Shown here in pieces: positions 15,165 through 16,116 of a DNA stretch of 16,116 nt. The notes under the pieces were generated by a model. The model made no database searches, was not told the DNA's origin, and worked only from the letters and a program-made list of their open reading frames with translations. The stretch comes from Actinomycetota bacterium. Its GTDB lineage: Bacteria > Actinomycetota > CADDZG01 > WHSQ01. Each line of letters begins with the position of its first letter. The stretch's first letter is position 1. Both the position numbers and the translations under genes were made by a program. The DNA lies in contig JAHWJK010000012.1 of the NCBI GenBank assembly GCA_019348445.1, forward strand, positions 1-16,116, in the 5' to 3' direction.

Positions 15165-15177
15165 GAACGTGCGTTCG
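15164..15177. promoter_or_regulatory. LexA (SOS) box upstream of recA
   Basis: CGAACGTGCGTTCG has perfect CGAAC and GTTCG arms around a 4-base centre, matching the LexA site known from actinobacteria and Bacillus (CGAAC-N4-GTTCG). It is 87 bp upstream of the recA GTG and 100 bp upstream of the divergent GNAT gene. It should place recA-recX under repression by the LexA protein whose gene ends at the left edge of the window. Confidence 0.93.
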
Positions 15178-15200
15178 GTTGGGCGTGGATTTCCTCTCAA

Positions 15201-15232
15201 AATCACCTGGGCGTAACTACCAGGCTGTGATT
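15201..15232. promoter_or_regulatory. Bulged dyad between recA and the GNAT gene
   Basis: AATCACCTGG (15201-15210) pairs with CCAG (15220-15223) and GTGATT (15227-15232), with a 9-base loop and a 3-base bulge. It lies upstream of the LexA box, where no transcript is expected to end, so an activator or repressor site is more likely than a terminator. Function unknown. Confidence 0.35.
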
Positions 15233-15277
15233 CTAGCGGGGTGGGAGCCGCCGGTCTAGGGCGCGAGAGTTTGGGCC

Positions 15278-15799
15278 ATGGAGCCGACGATCAGGGCCGC
15301 CGCCGTAGAGGATGCACGGGCGATCGCGGAGGTCCACGTCGCGTCCTGGAAAGCGGCCTATGCCGACATCCTCGACCTCGACAACCTGGCCCACCCGCTA
15401 GACGTCGGCGAGCGCGAGCAGTCATGGCGGGACCGGATCCCTCGCGTCGGCGACGAAGGGTTCAGGACGTGGGTGGCAGAACTCGACGGAACGGTCGTCG
15501 GCTACGCCTTCACGCGCCCCACCGAAGACGACGATCTCAACCCGCTCGAGGTCGCCGAGGTCGTGGCGCTTTACCTGCATCCCGACCACTTCGGTGCCGG
15601 GATCGGCAGGGCGCTCCTGGAGCGAGCAGTCGCAGGCATCCGCAACCAGGGATTTTTGCAAGGAACCCTGTGGGTCCTGGAAGGAAACACGAGAGCTATT
15701 CACTTCTATCGCCGCGAAGGCTGGAGGCCGGACGGCGCGCGGGCGGCTTGTTACCGCGCGTTGAATGCCCCCGCTCTTCGTCTGCGGTTGCCGCTTTAG
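15278..15799 (+). CDS. GNAT-family N-acetyltransferase
   Basis: Acetyl-CoA-dependent acetyltransferase with unknown substrate. The 173-aa single domain opens with TIRAAAVEDARAIAEVHVASWKAAY, typical of GNATs annotated near ribosomal-protein or small-molecule acetyltransferases. Motif A is VVALYLHPDHFGAGIGRALLERA (about 96-117); the usual Arg/Gln of the acetyl-CoA loop is replaced by Phe, a tolerated variation. Motif B is WVLEGNTRAIHFYRREGW (132-149). It is divergent from recA with a 200-bp shared upstream region, and no strong ribosome-binding site precedes the ATG. Placement beside a LexA box might give weak damage regulation, but this is only positional. Confidence 0.9.
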   Translation: MEPTIRAAAVEDARAIAEVHVASWKAAYADILDLDNLAHPLDVGEREQSWRDRIPRVGDEGFRTWVAELDGTVVGYAFTRPTEDDDLNPLEVAEVVALYLHPDHFGAGIGRALLERAVAGIRNQGFLQGTLWVLEGNTRAIHFYRREGWRPDGARAACYRALNAPALRLRLPL

Positions 15800-15985
15800 C
15801 TAGACGATCGGTTCGATCTGCTCCAGCAGCGCCTTGCTGGAGGACGTCAGTTCCTTGGATAGTTCGAGTATCGAGTGGCCGCGTTGGGCGATTTCGTGAG
15901 TGACCTCGAAGTCGACGCCGGCGTCCTCAAGGGGTGCGACGCTCGTCGCTTCCGGTTGGCCTAAAGAGATCTGCTCTTTCTCCAT
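15800..15985 (-). CDS. Small protein of unknown function (61 aa)
   Basis: Reads from ATG 15985 to TAG directly against the GNAT stop codon, with no bases between the two. The product is acidic and helical, containing HEIAQRGHSILELSKEL and SSSKALLEQIEPIV. About 75% of third codon positions are G/C, as expected for a gene here, but this drops to about half in the 20 codons upstream. That favours ATG 15985 over the TTG at 16045. Against it, there is no clear ribosome-binding site, rarer codons (TTA, ATA, CTA) occur, and a hairpin falls inside the 3' end. I recognise no family; it could be a remnant. Confidence 0.4.
   Translation of the reverse strand: MEKEQISLGQPEATSVAPLEDAGVDFEVTHEIAQRGHSILELSKELTSSSKALLEQIEPIV
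15821..15842. terminator. 8-bp hairpin after the GNAT gene, possible terminator
   Basis: CTCCAGCA (15821-15828) pairs perfectly with TGCTGGAG (15835-15842) around a 6-base loop, starting 21 bp beyond the GNAT stop codon. No T-tract follows. If the small minus-strand gene is real, the hairpin lies within its last codons. Confidence 0.4.
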
Positions 15986-16061
15986 CGCGGCACGCAGATT
16001 CCCGCCATAGGCGGCTTCTAAACATCGAGTGCCGAAATGTCCCAAAGATCTTCTGCGCGAG

Positions 16062-16116
16062 CTAGCTCGTGACGACCTCTCCGAGCAGGTCCATGAGGTC
16101 GAGTGGCAAGGTCGTC
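16062..16116 (-). CDS. C-terminal end of an unidentified gene (partial)
   Basis: The minus strand at the right edge reads TTLPLDLMDLLGEVVTS then TAG at 16064-16062. Fifteen of 17 third codon positions are G/C, against six of 16 in the adjacent frame, so this frame looks coding. Seventeen residues are too few to identify a family. It would be the gene preceding the small 61-aa protein on the same strand. Confidence 0.4.
   Translation of the reverse strand, partial: TTLPLDLMDLLGEVVTS

Noticed and set aside
15800..15830. GGTTCGAT resembling a tRNA T-loop
   Set aside because: Flanking bases do not form a T-stem, and no acceptor, D or anticodon arms were found.
1..16116. CRISPR arrays, transposases, integrases, phage genes or defence islands
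   Set aside because: No spaced direct repeats and no recombinase-like proteins were seen. The non-core genes are membrane, regulatory and acetyltransferase genes without defence domains.

Overview
The window is a high-GC chromosomal segment whose gene order (lexA end | hflX, dapL, dapF, miaA, a class III dioxygenase-like gene, miaB ... rny, recX, recA) is the conserved recA-lexA neighbourhood of Actinomycetota. GTG starts, 4-bp stop/start overlaps, mostly G/C third codon positions and a CGAAC-N4-GTTCG LexA box agree with that. An RNase Y gene, a DapL-type aminotransferase and an intein-free recA suggest a less-studied lineage rather than a mycobacterium or streptomycete. The lineage is inferred from gene content only.

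Layout. (1) 1-50: 3' end of lexA on +, convergent with hflX. (2) 6313 down to 57, all on -: a tightly packed operon miaB > dioxygenase-like > miaA > dapF > dapL > hflX, combining tRNA A37 modification, the last diaminopimelate steps and a ribosome-associated GTPase. (3) 6336-6373: strong hairpin separating miaB from the upstream pair. (4) 9499 down to 6387: a two-gene membrane operon on - (acyltransferase-3, then a DUF2339 protein). (5) 9647-11526 on +, divergent from it: a MacS/MacR-type two-component system. (6) 11541-11568: hairpin between convergent genes. (7) 13114 down to 11582: rny. (8) 13115-13463: gene-free 349 bp with a large hairpin. (9) recX and recA on -, with a LexA box upstream of recA. 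(10) 15278-15799: GNAT acetyltransferase on +. (11) 15800-16116: a small unknown gene and the 3' end of another gene, both on -.

How it fits together. The LexA repressor, whose gene ends at the left edge, should bind the palindrome at 15164-15177 and control recA-recX. DapL and DapF would form a short route from tetrahydrodipicolinate to meso-DAP for lysine and peptidoglycan. MiaA and MiaB act in sequence on A37 of tRNAs. The acyltransferase/DUF2339 pair and MacSR sit between rny and miaB and look like an accessory envelope module.

The most unusual signals are translational. Two genes in the packed operon (hflX and the dioxygenase-like gene) have family-conserved N-terminal sequence upstream of the first ATG/GTG/TTG, where the only plausible start is CTG. 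For hflX this would form a CTGA overlap mirroring the GTGA overlaps next to it. The acyltransferase gene also has its Shine-Dalgarno sequence inside a perfect 10-bp inverted repeat. I saw no CRISPR array, phage, transposon, tRNA or rRNA, and no convincing new defence system.
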